Source: DTU018 sp003444615 (GTDB lineage: Bacteria > Bacillota > Syntrophomonadia > Syntrophomonadales > Syntrophomonadaceae). Taken from it: a DNA stretch of 11,606 nucleotides. A program made the translations under genes and the position numbers. The DNA lies in NCBI GenBank assembly GCA_049656905.1, contig JBASMO010000235.1:1-11606 (forward strand). The letters are read 5' to 3'. Within the stretch, counting starts at the first letter, position 1, and each line of letters starts with the position of its first letter. The notes beneath the pieces were generated by a model. The model saw only the letters and a program-made list of their open reading frames with translations, had not been told where the DNA came from and did not search any database. Positions 1-7,432 of this stretch are shown in pieces.

Positions 1-1
1 T

Positions 2-157
2 GTTTGTGACCCGCTTATAGGGGATTGAAACCAGGAAGGACGTAAACAGCCGGTAATAGTCATCAAGTTTGTGACCCGCTTATAGGGGATTGAAACCATC
101 GACTGCCTGGAACCCGGGGCAGACAATCCTAAGTTTGTGACCCGCTTATAGGGGATT
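2..157 (+). CRISPR. CRISPR array, trailer end (three repeats, two spacers, continues off the left edge)
   Basis: Two identical 30-base repeats lie at 2-31 and 67-96. They begin GTTTGTGACCCGC and end GGGGATTGAAAC. A third copy starts at 133 and matches for 25 bases to 157, then diverges (TAGAGAT in place of TGAAAC). The spacers are 32-66 (35 bases) and 97-132 (36 bases). A repeat that degrades at its 3' end is normally the last one, so the leader and newer spacers should lie to the left, outside the window, and the array should be transcribed on the + strand. The last eight bases, ATTGAAAC, are the usual form of the crRNA 5' handle left by Cas6. Both spacers start with CA and end with AA, so the repeat boundaries could be off by a base or two. 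The neighbouring csm operon and cas6 are the likely users of these crRNAs (inference). Confidence 0.97.
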
Positions 158-221
158 AGAGATAAAGCCTATTAGCTTGATGACTTCTCGATGCAGTAAA
201 GGTATTAAGCCCACAAAACAC

Positions 222-268
222 AAAAAAAGTGCTAATACACACTTAGAATTGAACGTGTATATTAGCAC
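222..268 (-). terminator. Intrinsic terminator of the minus-strand CARF-HEPN operon
   Basis: Arms at 255-268 and 229-242 form a 14-base-pair stem with a 12-base loop. Read on the minus strand, the stem is followed at once by seven T residues (228-222). In minus-strand RNA all 14 positions pair, one as a U-G wobble; in plus-strand RNA that position is a C-A mismatch and no T-run follows. The element therefore works on the minus strand, ending the transcript of the two CARF-HEPN genes before it enters the array from the opposite side. Confidence 0.93.
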
Positions 269-384
269 AGTGTTCCATAAGCCTCATATGACAACGCAAC
301 TTGATTTGGGTTAAAATTATGTAAGGGGGAAAAAAGTAGTCTAATTTACAGTTCTAAAGGGGATAGAGTAGAGGCTAATCTTTT
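269..384 (-). pseudogene. Decayed remnant of a C-terminal CARF-like domain, once part of the upstream gene
   Basis: Directly downstream of the stop codon of the 443-aa gene, the minus strand still aligns with the paralog's DNA for its C-terminal domain. The conserved blocks include CTC-TATCCCCT (one base missing), TTTTC-CCTTA, TTTAACCCAA and GTTGTCA. By hand alignment, about 41 of 61 positions match across the best stretch, in collinear order. The reading frame is broken by a two-base shortening at the CTG-GAT junction (around 388-393), a one-base gap, and later gaps. The remnant corresponds to roughly residues 446-490 of the long paralog; the rest of that domain is replaced by the terminator. 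Positions 281-384 are well supported; 269-280 is tentative. The stretch is non-coding now. Confidence 0.8.
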
Positions 385-1716
385 TTAATCCAGATTCCAA
401 TGGGCTGCTGATGTCATGTACTTCTTAAGTTCTTGCCATTTATTCTTAATCTCTTTAACTTCTTGAGACGATTGAAGTGCATTTTTATGAGAAAAACCGT
501 GATGAGCTAATTGATTGCGTTTTTTCGAAAGAAAATCCCATTTATCAGCTAGCCAGCACTGTTCAGGAGAAAGGATTCTGATAGTCGGGTTCTTCTTGCT
601 ATGCTGAAATATCCTATTCAAATGGAAAAACTTATTTTCTAATTCTTTGCGCTTATTCTTTTCCAACCAATTAAATGAGTCAGTCCCGACATGCTGGTGC
701 CATATTGCGCATGAAATCATCCATTCTCGAATTATGCCCAGTGCGTAGTGGATGTAACCTTGTTCGAGGTATGAATCTATTATTCTAGCCTGCCGTTCTA
801 ACTCGGTTTGGCTTAATTCAAGATTTTTATTATCTTTCTCTTTTTCTGTGTTTGGCTTATTGGCAGGGAAGGCAAAAGATTTAGCGAAACTGATGACCGA
901 ACCAAATAATTGCTCTGCTAAGGGGACTTTTGTTCGTTCTAGGTGTTTGGGAATAGTTTCATCAAATTTTCTTAAAAGCTGTTCAGTTTCACATCCCAAT
1001 TCCAGAGGCAAGGCCTGAGCATAAGCAGCTGATACAGATTCTAAAGCGCTACGTATATTTGTTACTAATTGGTAGGGGTTGTTTTTATCATGTGTAGCTA
1101 AACCGTGAGAATGTTTCTCAAAGGGACGCAGTAATTCACACAGAGGAGAAGCCTGACCGGTTTGCCGGAAAATACGGGTTGCATAAAACCACTCCGCCAT
1201 ATCAAGTAATATAGAAAGATCGATTATTGGCTTCTCAGTACTGGTGGCTTCTAGCATGGCGTAATAAACAGCTTTTATTTCTACTTCGTATAAAGCTTTC
1301 AAAAAAAGCGCCGCAGTGAAGTACAAAAATGAGAAGGAACGAAAACCATGAGTCACATCCAAAGTAAGTTCACATTTAGGAGGTATGGATTGGAGAGCAC
1401 TTTCGAGAATTTGCCAAAGCTCATCAACCACTAAACCATCAGGAATCATTACTTCAGTAACTTCAATTGGCTTCGATATCTTTTGATAATAATTTAATAA
1501 TACTGTTCGTACGGATTCATACTGTTCATTGTGCAATTTTTTTGTGCATAGAATGATGATTCTATCAGGAAGCTCCTTGACTGGCAATAATTGTATTAGA
1601 GCTACAGGCGATTGAGAAGCTATAACTACTTTATCCCTGAACCAATAGGGTACATCATATGAAGGTTTTGCACTGAGGGTAGTCAATAATATTTTGCTCG
1701 TAATTTTATTGGGCAT
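385..1716 (-). CDS. CARF-HEPN ribonuclease, DxTHG/TM1812 family (Csx1/Csx2-like), short paralog
   Basis: Predicted cyclic-oligoadenylate-activated RNase of a type III system; 443 aa from the ATG. The N-terminal Rossmann-type CARF domain begins KILLTTLSA and carries the family DVTHG motif at residues 120-124. A linker and helical HEPN domain follow, with catalytic R-x4-H in RNQLAH (R400, N401, H405). Residues near 284-303 are lysine-rich and low in complexity. The ATG at 1716 is preferred over the GTG at 1725 because its context matches the paralog's start and GAAGAG sits 8-9 bases upstream; the GTG would give 446 aa. It lies one base after the stop of the longer paralog, so translation is probably coupled. 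The protein ends at ...HWNLD, where the paralog continues into a second CARF; the lost part survives as decayed DNA downstream. Ligand (cA4 or cA6) cannot be told from sequence. Confidence 0.92.
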   Translation of the reverse strand: MPNKITSKILLTTLSAKPSYDVPYWFRDKVVIASQSPVALIQLLPVKELPDRIIILCTKKLHNEQYESVRTVLLNYYQKISKPIEVTEVMIPDGLVVDELWQILESALQSIPPKCELTLDVTHGFRSFSFLYFTAALFLKALYEVEIKAVYYAMLEATSTEKPIIDLSILLDMAEWFYATRIFRQTGQASPLCELLRPFEKHSHGLATHDKNNPYQLVTNIRSALESVSAAYAQALPLELGCETEQLLRKFDETIPKHLERTKVPLAEQLFGSVISFAKSFAFPANKPNTEKEKDNKNLELSQTELERQARIIDSYLEQGYIHYALGIIREWMISCAIWHQHVGTDSFNWLEKNKRKELENKFFHLNRIFQHSKKNPTIRILSPEQCWLADKWDFLSKKRNQLAHHGFSHKNALQSSQEVKEIKNKWQELKKYMTSAAHWNLD

Positions 1717-1717
1717 T

Positions 1718-3508
1718 TCAATCACTCTTCATTTGATTTAAAGGAATGATTTCACCGATGACGTAAGGGTTTTTCCGTTGTTCATCAGGTGATCGTCTAT
1801 CTACAAGCGCAAATAATCGAATATCTTTGCCAAAACGTTGAATTTTATGGGATACATGCTGGATTACATGCTGCATAGCGGTTGTTCCACCAGTGATGTT
1901 AATTACTATCTGTTCGGCTTTTAGGATACTATTTTGAAATCTTTTAAATACTGATTCGGTTTCGTCAAAACCAGTAAACGGGTCTTTCATTATGTAAAAC
2001 GTTTGGTTACCACTCCAGTTGGCTGATTTCGCTATTTCTTCCAGTGACTTTACTGATGTCTCAGAGGTGACAATGCATATTTCTATTGGGTTAAAGTGGC
2101 ATAAGGCAGAAAACAGCAAGCCTTTTGAAAGCCCCAGAGGGGATATGAGCAGGGTGCCTTGACCGCTTTTAATGGACAGGTTCCAATGGGCGGGCGCTGC
2201 CATATACTCCTTAAGCTCTTCCCACATCGTCCTAATTTCTTGCATATTCTCAGCCGATTGCAGTACATTACTATGAGCAAAACCATGATGGGCTAATTGG
2301 TTACGTTTTTGGGAAAGGAAATCCCATTTATCAGCAAGCCAGCACTGTTCTGGGGAAAGAATTTTGATATCCGGGTTATTTTTGCTAGCTTTAAATAGGC
2401 TCGTTAATTGGAAAAAATTGTCTTCACATTCTTTACGCTTTTGTTTTATTAGCCACTCAGTTGATGAGGGATCAGTCTCCTTCAATTGATGCCACATTTC
2501 ACATGAAACCATCCATTCGCGGATCATGCCCAAAGCGTAATGTATGTAGCCTTGTTTGAGGTATGAATCAATAATTTTGGCTTGTCGTTCTAATTCGGCT
2601 TTAGTTAATTTGAATTTTTTTTGAGTTTTTTCTTTTTTGGTAGTACTAACAGCAAAAGCGAAAGGTTCAGCAAAACTCCGGACCGACTCAAACAGTTGAT
2701 CCGCCAGAGGCACTTTGTTTACTATGTGCCCGGGAATAGGTTTATTAATGTTTTTTAGAAGTTGTTCAATTTCGCAGCCCAATTCCAAAGGCAAGGCCTG
2801 GGCATAAGTAGCTGATACAGATTCCAACGCGCTGCGGATGTTATTGACTAATTGGTAAGGCTTATATTCATTTGGTGACTTTAACCCCGGGGGGTATTCT
2901 TCAAAGGGGCGTAGCAGTTCACCCAGGAAAGAAGCCTGGCCGGTTTGCCGGAAAATCCGGGTTGCATAAAACCACTCCACCATATCCAGGAGCAAGGAAA
3001 GATCAATTATTGGCTTCTCAGTCAGATTGGTGTCTACCATGGAATAATAAACTGCTTTAATATCCACTTCGTGCAAGGCTTTTAAAAAAAGAGCTGCCGT
3101 GAAGTACAGAAATGGGAAGGACCGGTAGCCATGAGTTACATCCAGAATCAACTCACTTTTAGAAGGTATGGATTGCAAAACTCTTGCCAGAATCTGCCAC
3201 AGCTCATCAGCAGTTATCCCATCAGGTATCAGCACTTCGCAAATATCTACCGTTTTTAGTTCCCCAACATTATTTGATATCTGCTCATAATGCTCCAGCA
3301 ATGTATCTTGCACGGGCTGGTATTGCTCATTGTGCAATTTTTTAGTGCATAGAATAATTATCTTATAAGGGAGTTCATCTAAGGGCAGTAATTTTATTAA
3401 CGCTGTAGGAGATTGACAGGCTTCAACTAATTCATCGCCGAACCGGTAGATTGCTTTTCTAGGTGAAGCACTCAGGGTAGTCAATAGTATTCTGCGCTTA
3501 TCAGGCAT
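1718..3508 (-). CDS. CARF-HEPN-CARF protein, DxTHG/TM1812 family with added C-terminal CARF-like domain
   Basis: Predicted type III accessory RNase; 596 aa from the ATG at 3508. Residues 1 to about 200 form the CARF domain (RRILLTTLSASP, then DVTHG at 123-127). The HEPN region has RNQLAH with R402, N403 and H407. From about 446 to 596 there is a second Rossmann-like domain: strand LLISPLGLS (453-461), then IVINITGGTTAMQHV with the N-x-TGGT motif at 537-542. This motif is typical of CARF domains that bind cyclic oligoadenylate, some of which also cleave it. CARF-HEPN homologs usually end after HEPN, so this is an added domain. It is first in a two-gene minus-strand operon, divergent from cas10. 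The start is set by GAGGTGAT at 3520-3513; GTG 3517 and ATG 3514 are poorer choices. The C-terminal domain could be a sensor, dimerisation module or ring nuclease; only the fold assignment is supported. Confidence 0.92.
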   Translation of the reverse strand: MPDKRRILLTTLSASPRKAIYRFGDELVEACQSPTALIKLLPLDELPYKIIILCTKKLHNEQYQPVQDTLLEHYEQISNNVGELKTVDICEVLIPDGITADELWQILARVLQSIPSKSELILDVTHGYRSFPFLYFTAALFLKALHEVDIKAVYYSMVDTNLTEKPIIDLSLLLDMVEWFYATRIFRQTGQASFLGELLRPFEEYPPGLKSPNEYKPYQLVNNIRSALESVSATYAQALPLELGCEIEQLLKNINKPIPGHIVNKVPLADQLFESVRSFAEPFAFAVSTTKKEKTQKKFKLTKAELERQAKIIDSYLKQGYIHYALGMIREWMVSCEMWHQLKETDPSSTEWLIKQKRKECEDNFFQLTSLFKASKNNPDIKILSPEQCWLADKWDFLSQKRNQLAHHGFAHSNVLQSAENMQEIRTMWEELKEYMAAPAHWNLSIKSGQGTLLISPLGLSKGLLFSALCHFNPIEICIVTSETSVKSLEEIAKSANWSGNQTFYIMKDPFTGFDETESVFKRFQNSILKAEQIVINITGGTTAMQHVIQHVSHKIQRFGKDIRLFALVDRRSPDEQRKNPYVIGEIIPLNQMKSD

Positions 3509-3512
3509 TACC

Positions 3513-3520
3513 ATCACCTC
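3513..3520 (-). promoter_or_regulatory. Ribosome binding site deciding the start of the CARF-HEPN-CARF gene
   Basis: On the minus strand the sequence GAGGTGAT is a full match to the core of the anti-Shine-Dalgarno complement. The GAGG core ends 8 bases before ATG 3508. It overlaps the in-frame GTG 3517 and ATG 3514, which makes those two unlikely as starts. Confidence 0.8.
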
Positions 3521-3773
3521 AATGGATATGTTTTTGCCCTAGTCTTTCCCGAAAAGTCCTTTTTAACTGAAATACTCAATATACTTAATTCACTCCTGCC
3601 TAATTAATTCCTGATATCCACTATAACTTGATAAAAGAAATATTTAGTATCATGCGACTAACTGAGGGCTAACAACTAACCTAAAGATTATTACATAATT
3701 ATTATTGATTATATAACATTTATGGAGGAAATTGCTATCACGTGTAGAATATTACTGCATATCAGGAGTGCTT
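3521..3773. promoter_or_regulatory. AT-rich divergent intergenic region with promoters for both operons
   Basis: About 250 bases separate the divergently transcribed CARF-HEPN operon and cas operon, so both promoters should be here. Candidates are weak. On the minus strand, TTAATT (3607-3602), a 17-base spacer and TATATT (3584-3579) would give a leader of about 60 bases. On the plus strand, TATAAC at 3712-3717 has only a poor -35 (TTATTA 3688-3693, spacer 18); a start near 3724 would fit translation from 3782. No long inverted repeat, riboswitch or operator was recognised by eye. Confidence 0.45.
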
Positions 3774-3779
3774 GGGAGG
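3774..3779 (+). promoter_or_regulatory. Ribosome binding site favouring the internal cas10 start
   Basis: GGGAGG lies just 2 bases before ATG 3782 (GGAG is 3 bases before it). The spacing is short, but this is the only strong Shine-Dalgarno sequence in the region; the upstream ATG at 3722 has none. A further in-frame ATG at 3809 would place the HD motif at the usual distance from the N-terminus but has no ribosome binding site. Confidence 0.5.
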
Positions 3780-3781
3780 TG

Positions 3782-6151
3782 ATGAAAATATTCTATCAAA
3801 CATATGAGATGGAATTCTACAATCTTTTATTCGGAGCATTATTTCATGACATAGGTAAGTTTTATCAGCGAACAAGAAATGATGAAGACAAAAGGCGTAT
3901 TACCGCAAAATATAAATGGTATTTAGACCAGCTGGGACGAAACTATGTTTCCCACGAGGAATGGAGTGCTGAGTTTTTAAGTACCACATTTAAAAATGAA
4001 CAAGCAGAGATTATTGCATTAAAACATCACCATCCTGAGACAAGACTGCAATACTTGGTGGCTATTGCCGACAGGTTATCTGCTGCTGAACGAGAAGACA
4101 ACCTCCAGCAAAGAATTGATGTAAGCCGCACGCCGCTTCAGTCCATTCTGGCATCTATTCAAGGTATTCGTGACGTATCGGTGGACTGCAAACTCAGCTA
4201 TAAAAAATTGTGTTTTAATCCCTTTAAAGACTCTTTCCCGGTGGAGAAACCAGAGGAGGCGATTGCAGAGGGTGATTATGATTATTGGTGGCACAGATTT
4301 GTCGAAGAGATAGAACGGGTCTTGGTAAAGGAAAGTACAGATAATAAAAAGTTTTATCAAATTTACAGTTTAATGCAGGAGTTCACCCAGACCATTCCAT
4401 CCGCAGCCTACTATTCAAAACCAACTATTTCCTTATTAGACCATTCCAAAACAACTGCAGCTATTGCCTCAGCTCTTTACAGACAGCAGATACCCGACAA
4501 CGAATTGGAGAACATATACCGAAAATTGTGGGCTAATAGCAGTTTTCTTGATGACATCGAGGTACTGATGTTGTTAAGTGGTGATATTTCAGGCATTCAG
4601 GACTTTGTTTTTAATTCAACTACCAAAAGTGCCGCCAAGGGGTTGCGGGGCAGATCATTTTATTTGTCTGTTTTGTGTGATGCAATTGCCAACTACATTC
4701 TGGCTCAGGAGAGACTGACCCCGGTAAATATTCTGTATTCAGGAGGGGGCCATTTTTATTTAATCCTGCCCGCATCGGCGCAGGAGCGTATAGGAATGTA
4801 CAAAGAGTATATAGATAAAATCCTTTATAGTGCTCATCGGGGTAAATTGGGAGTGGTTCTAGCAGGTACTCCATTGTCTATTAAGGAGTTTCATCCGATG
4901 CAGTTCGGCAGTAAGTGGAAAGAAGTTGGTTCCAAACTGCAGAAAGAAAAGAATCGTAAGTTTATTGAGCTGATTCGCAGTAACCCTAAACTTATCCTGG
5001 GACCTAACTATGAGGGCTCAGAAGTGTGTGTTTTATGTGGAAGCGAAGCCCCAGAAGGCAAATGTGAGTTTTGTACAAGCTTCGAAGACCTTGGAGACAT
5101 GATAGCCCGCCAGCATGTTTATCTTTTAGAAGAGTTTTTCAAACCATATATTCCTGATGCAATGATTACTTATAATGACGTGTTTGCAGGACTTGGGTAC
5201 AAGATTGAATTTAGTAGTTCACCTCCGAGAGATAATCGTAAAATTGTTTCTTCAATCAACAAAAAAGACCCATTATCAGATCGACCCTATTTTATTGCCA
5301 ACACTACACCTTTTGACGTGGACGGGAGCATAGTTACTTTCGAAGAACTGGCTGCAAGAAGTATTGGCGACAAGATGTGGGGGGTTCTGCGGGGCGACGT
5401 TGATAATCTTGGCAGAATATTTGCGGAAGGATTCGGAGACCAGCATTCCATATCCAAAGCGGTGGCATTAAGCCGGGAGATGTCATTATTTTTCACCATA
5501 GTTTTTGACCAGGTTTGTCAGAAGCATAAAGATAGTGTTTATGTTATTTATTCCGGCGGGGATGACTTCTTCGTGGTGGGGAGCTGGAGCACCTTGCCGG
5601 TTCTGGCCAGTGAGATAAATGCAGCTTTTAGAAAATATTGTTCAGATAATCCCCACGTTACTTTATCCTGCGCTGTAACCATTGGTCCCGGTATTACCTT
5701 CCCCCTGTTAAAAGTAGCAGAAACAGCGGGTGAGGAGCTGGACGGCAAAGCCAAAACTGACCGGGAAATAAATGGTTATGTGCACAGTAAAGACAGTATA
5801 TGTTTTTTGGGACATCCCTTCACCTGGAGCGAACTGGATGAAGTTAAGGCAATCAAAGATTTAATTGTTAAGGCCATTAAAGATGAAGGAGTATCAAAAG
5901 CCCTGATTACCCATATTTACTCTGCTTACACTGATAATCAGCTATTTATGCAGCAAAAATATCCTTTGAATCGCATTTGGAGACTGGTATATTCTTTTGG
6001 TCGTTTAATTTCCCGTCACCGAAAAGCCGAGGCAACTCTAAAAGAATTAGAAAACAGAATTATGACCAGTAGATTGTTACTTCAGGAGAACTGTGTTTAT
6101 GCAGCCCGATGGGCTGAGAAGGAAATCAGGACATGGAGGGGTTTTGAATGA
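3782..6151 (+). CDS. cas10: Cas10/Csm1, type III-A large subunit (HD nuclease and cyclic oligoadenylate synthase)
   Basis: Signature subunit of the Csm complex; 789 aa from ATG 3782. An N-terminal HD domain has FHDIGK (H22, D23) and HHHPE (82-86), the metal site for single-stranded DNA cutting. The first palm region carries LLSGDISGIQDF (264-275), LRGRSFYL (288-295) and SGGGHFYLILP (320-330). A zinc finger follows with CVLC and CEFC (C416, C419, C428, C431). The second palm has GDVDNLG (538-544) and the synthase motif SGGDD (591-595), intact, so cyclic oligoadenylate synthesis from ATP is expected. A helical C-terminal domain completes a normal-length Csm1. It heads the operon; its TGA overlaps the csm2 ATG in ATGA. 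Translation from ATG 3722 would add 20 residues not expected in the family, so the exact start is uncertain. The messenger would activate the adjacent CARF-HEPN proteins (inference from family biology). Confidence 0.97.
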   Translation: MKIFYQTYEMEFYNLLFGALFHDIGKFYQRTRNDEDKRRITAKYKWYLDQLGRNYVSHEEWSAEFLSTTFKNEQAEIIALKHHHPETRLQYLVAIADRLSAAEREDNLQQRIDVSRTPLQSILASIQGIRDVSVDCKLSYKKLCFNPFKDSFPVEKPEEAIAEGDYDYWWHRFVEEIERVLVKESTDNKKFYQIYSLMQEFTQTIPSAAYYSKPTISLLDHSKTTAAIASALYRQQIPDNELENIYRKLWANSSFLDDIEVLMLLSGDISGIQDFVFNSTTKSAAKGLRGRSFYLSVLCDAIANYILAQERLTPVNILYSGGGHFYLILPASAQERIGMYKEYIDKILYSAHRGKLGVVLAGTPLSIKEFHPMQFGSKWKEVGSKLQKEKNRKFIELIRSNPKLILGPNYEGSEVCVLCGSEAPEGKCEFCTSFEDLGDMIARQHVYLLEEFFKPYIPDAMITYNDVFAGLGYKIEFSSSPPRDNRKIVSSINKKDPLSDRPYFIANTTPFDVDGSIVTFEELAARSIGDKMWGVLRGDVDNLGRIFAEGFGDQHSISKAVALSREMSLFFTIVFDQVCQKHKDSVYVIYSGGDDFFVVGSWSTLPVLASEINAAFRKYCSDNPHVTLSCAVTIGPGITFPLLKVAETAGEELDGKAKTDREINGYVHSKDSICFLGHPFTWSELDEVKAIKDLIVKAIKDEGVSKALITHIYSAYTDNQLFMQQKYPLNRIWRLVYSFGRLISRHRKAEATLKELENRIMTSRLLLQENCVYAARWAEKEIRTWRGFE

Positions 6152-6561
6152 ATATGAGACGGCCCGATAGCAGGGGAAGGGGGCAAATAGTAAAGGAGGC
6201 TAAAAACAACATAAAGAGAATACTGGATAAGCAAGAGGATCCGCATGGAGAATTACTTATTAATACAGCAGACAGTCTGGGAAAATATCTTGCTCAAGAT
6301 AAACGAATGACCACCTCCCAAATCAGAAAAATCTTTATGGATATGAAAAAGATCGACTTTACTGCTGACGGTCCCTATAGAGTTAATATTTTACGGGCTA
6401 AGCTTGCTTATGCTGGACGCCATAGACAAGTACAGGATTTACAGGAAGTGTTGGAAGTAGGGCTTAGAGAAGTAGGGACAAGCAAGGAGAACTTCGAGCG
6501 GTTTATTGACTTTTTTGAAGCAATTGTAGCCTATCATAGGCGTTATGGCGGGAATGAGTGA
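6148..6561 (+). CDS. csm2: Csm2 (Cas11), small subunit of the type III-A complex
   Basis: Small helical subunit lining the crRNA-target duplex between Cas10 and the Csm3 backbone; 137 aa, usual for the family. Family hallmarks are TTSQIRKI (55-62), the LRAKLAYAGRH segment (82-92), and the C-terminal helix FERFIDFFEAIVAYH (116-130) ending in RYGGNE. The first 20 residues are basic and probably flexible. The start is fixed by GGAGGGG at 6135-6141, six bases before the ATG, and the 4-base ATGA overlap with cas10 points to coupled translation. No catalytic residues are expected. Confidence 0.95.
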   Translation: MNMRRPDSRGRGQIVKEAKNNIKRILDKQEDPHGELLINTADSLGKYLAQDKRMTTSQIRKIFMDMKKIDFTADGPYRVNILRAKLAYAGRHRQVQDLQEVLEVGLREVGTSKENFERFIDFFEAIVAYHRRYGGNE

Positions 6562-6577
6562 TTAAGGGGGATGTGGC

Positions 6578-7420
6578 ATGAGCGAGTTAAAAATGAAAGG
6601 GAAACTTATTATTCAGGGAAGGATTACCGCCTGTACTGGGCTACACATTGGAGGGAGCCCTGCCGGTTTAGATATCGGTGGAGTTGATAATGCGGTAATC
6701 AAGGATCAGGAGGGCAAGCCATATATTCCCGGAAGTTCTCTTAAAGGGAAGATGCGAAGTTTATTGGAAAAAAGTGAAGGTCTGGTGTCTGGATCGGGCT
6801 TGGTAGTTACAAAATCCGGGAGTTCGATTAATGATCGTATCCGCATGCATATGTGCAATGATCCTGACTGTGCAGTATGTAATATTTTTGGGAGAACAAA
6901 TGGGAGAAAAAACCTTGATGATGGCTCCACAATCGAAATAACTAATGCTGTTGTGCCGCGATTGCTGGTCCGTGATGCTTACCTGGATGAGGATACTATT
7001 CCGCCGGAAGTAAAAAAGCATTTGGAACTGGAATGGACAGAGGTGAAGTACGAGAACTCTATCGACCGGATTACCTCCGCCGCCAATCCTCGCCAGAGTG
7101 AACGAGTACCGCGGGGAGCACAATTTGTTTTTCAAATGATTTTCACCATATTCTCACCCCAGGACAAAGAACACTTTAAGAAGGTTATTAAAGCGATGCG
7201 CCTGTTGGAGGATGATTATTTAGGCGGTTCAGGAAGCCGTGGATACGGCCAGGTCAGTTTCAACGACATTAAAATTTACTGGAATTCGGTAGCCGATTAT
7301 GAATCTGGAAATGTGGATCTTTCGGTAAAAGACCCCTTGATGAAAACGGACAATCTGAGCGAGCTTATCGGGAGATTAATGGACAATGATGAGTTAAGTT
7401 CTTTATTAACTGAGAGGTAG
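6578..7420 (+). CDS. csm3: Csm3 (Cas7), backbone and target-RNA-cleaving subunit
   Basis: RAMP protein that polymerises along the crRNA and cuts target RNA at 6-base intervals. Its 280 aa are somewhat longer than many Csm3 proteins because of a C-terminal tail after about residue 235. The N-terminal RRM-like fold has GLHIGGSPAG, then IGGVDNAVIKD, in which D37 is the candidate catalytic aspartate. The crRNA-binding motif PGSSLKGKMR is at 51-60. A zinc-binding thumb has H91, C93, C98 and C101 before NIFGR. The conserved ENSIDR...ERVPRG stretch is at 160-180, and the glycine-rich GGSGSRGYGQV at 216-226. GGGGG about 7 bases upstream supports ATG 6578. The gap from csm2 is 16 bases. Confidence 0.97.
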   Translation: MSELKMKGKLIIQGRITACTGLHIGGSPAGLDIGGVDNAVIKDQEGKPYIPGSSLKGKMRSLLEKSEGLVSGSGLVVTKSGSSINDRIRMHMCNDPDCAVCNIFGRTNGRKNLDDGSTIEITNAVVPRLLVRDAYLDEDTIPPEVKKHLELEWTEVKYENSIDRITSAANPRQSERVPRGAQFVFQMIFTIFSPQDKEHFKKVIKAMRLLEDDYLGGSGSRGYGQVSFNDIKIYWNSVADYESGNVDLSVKDPLMKTDNLSELIGRLMDNDELSSLLTER

Positions 7421-7432
7421 GAGTAAAGGACC

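Noticed and set aside
350..376. CTAAAGGGGATAGAG looked like a further degenerate CRISPR repeat (compare CTTATAGGGGATTAGAG in the terminal repeat).
   Set aside because: Only the GGGGAT core matches, and the stretch is better explained on the minus strand as part of the decayed CARF domain (CTCTATCCCCT aligned with CTCATATCCCCT in the paralog).
2872..3060. Plus-strand open frame of 62 codons inside the long CARF-HEPN gene.
   Set aside because: Antisense shadow of a well-supported coding region; no ribosome binding site and no recognisable protein features.
6761..7135. Minus-strand open frame of 124 codons under csm3.
   Set aside because: csm3 is unambiguous on the other strand, and the minus frame has no family features.
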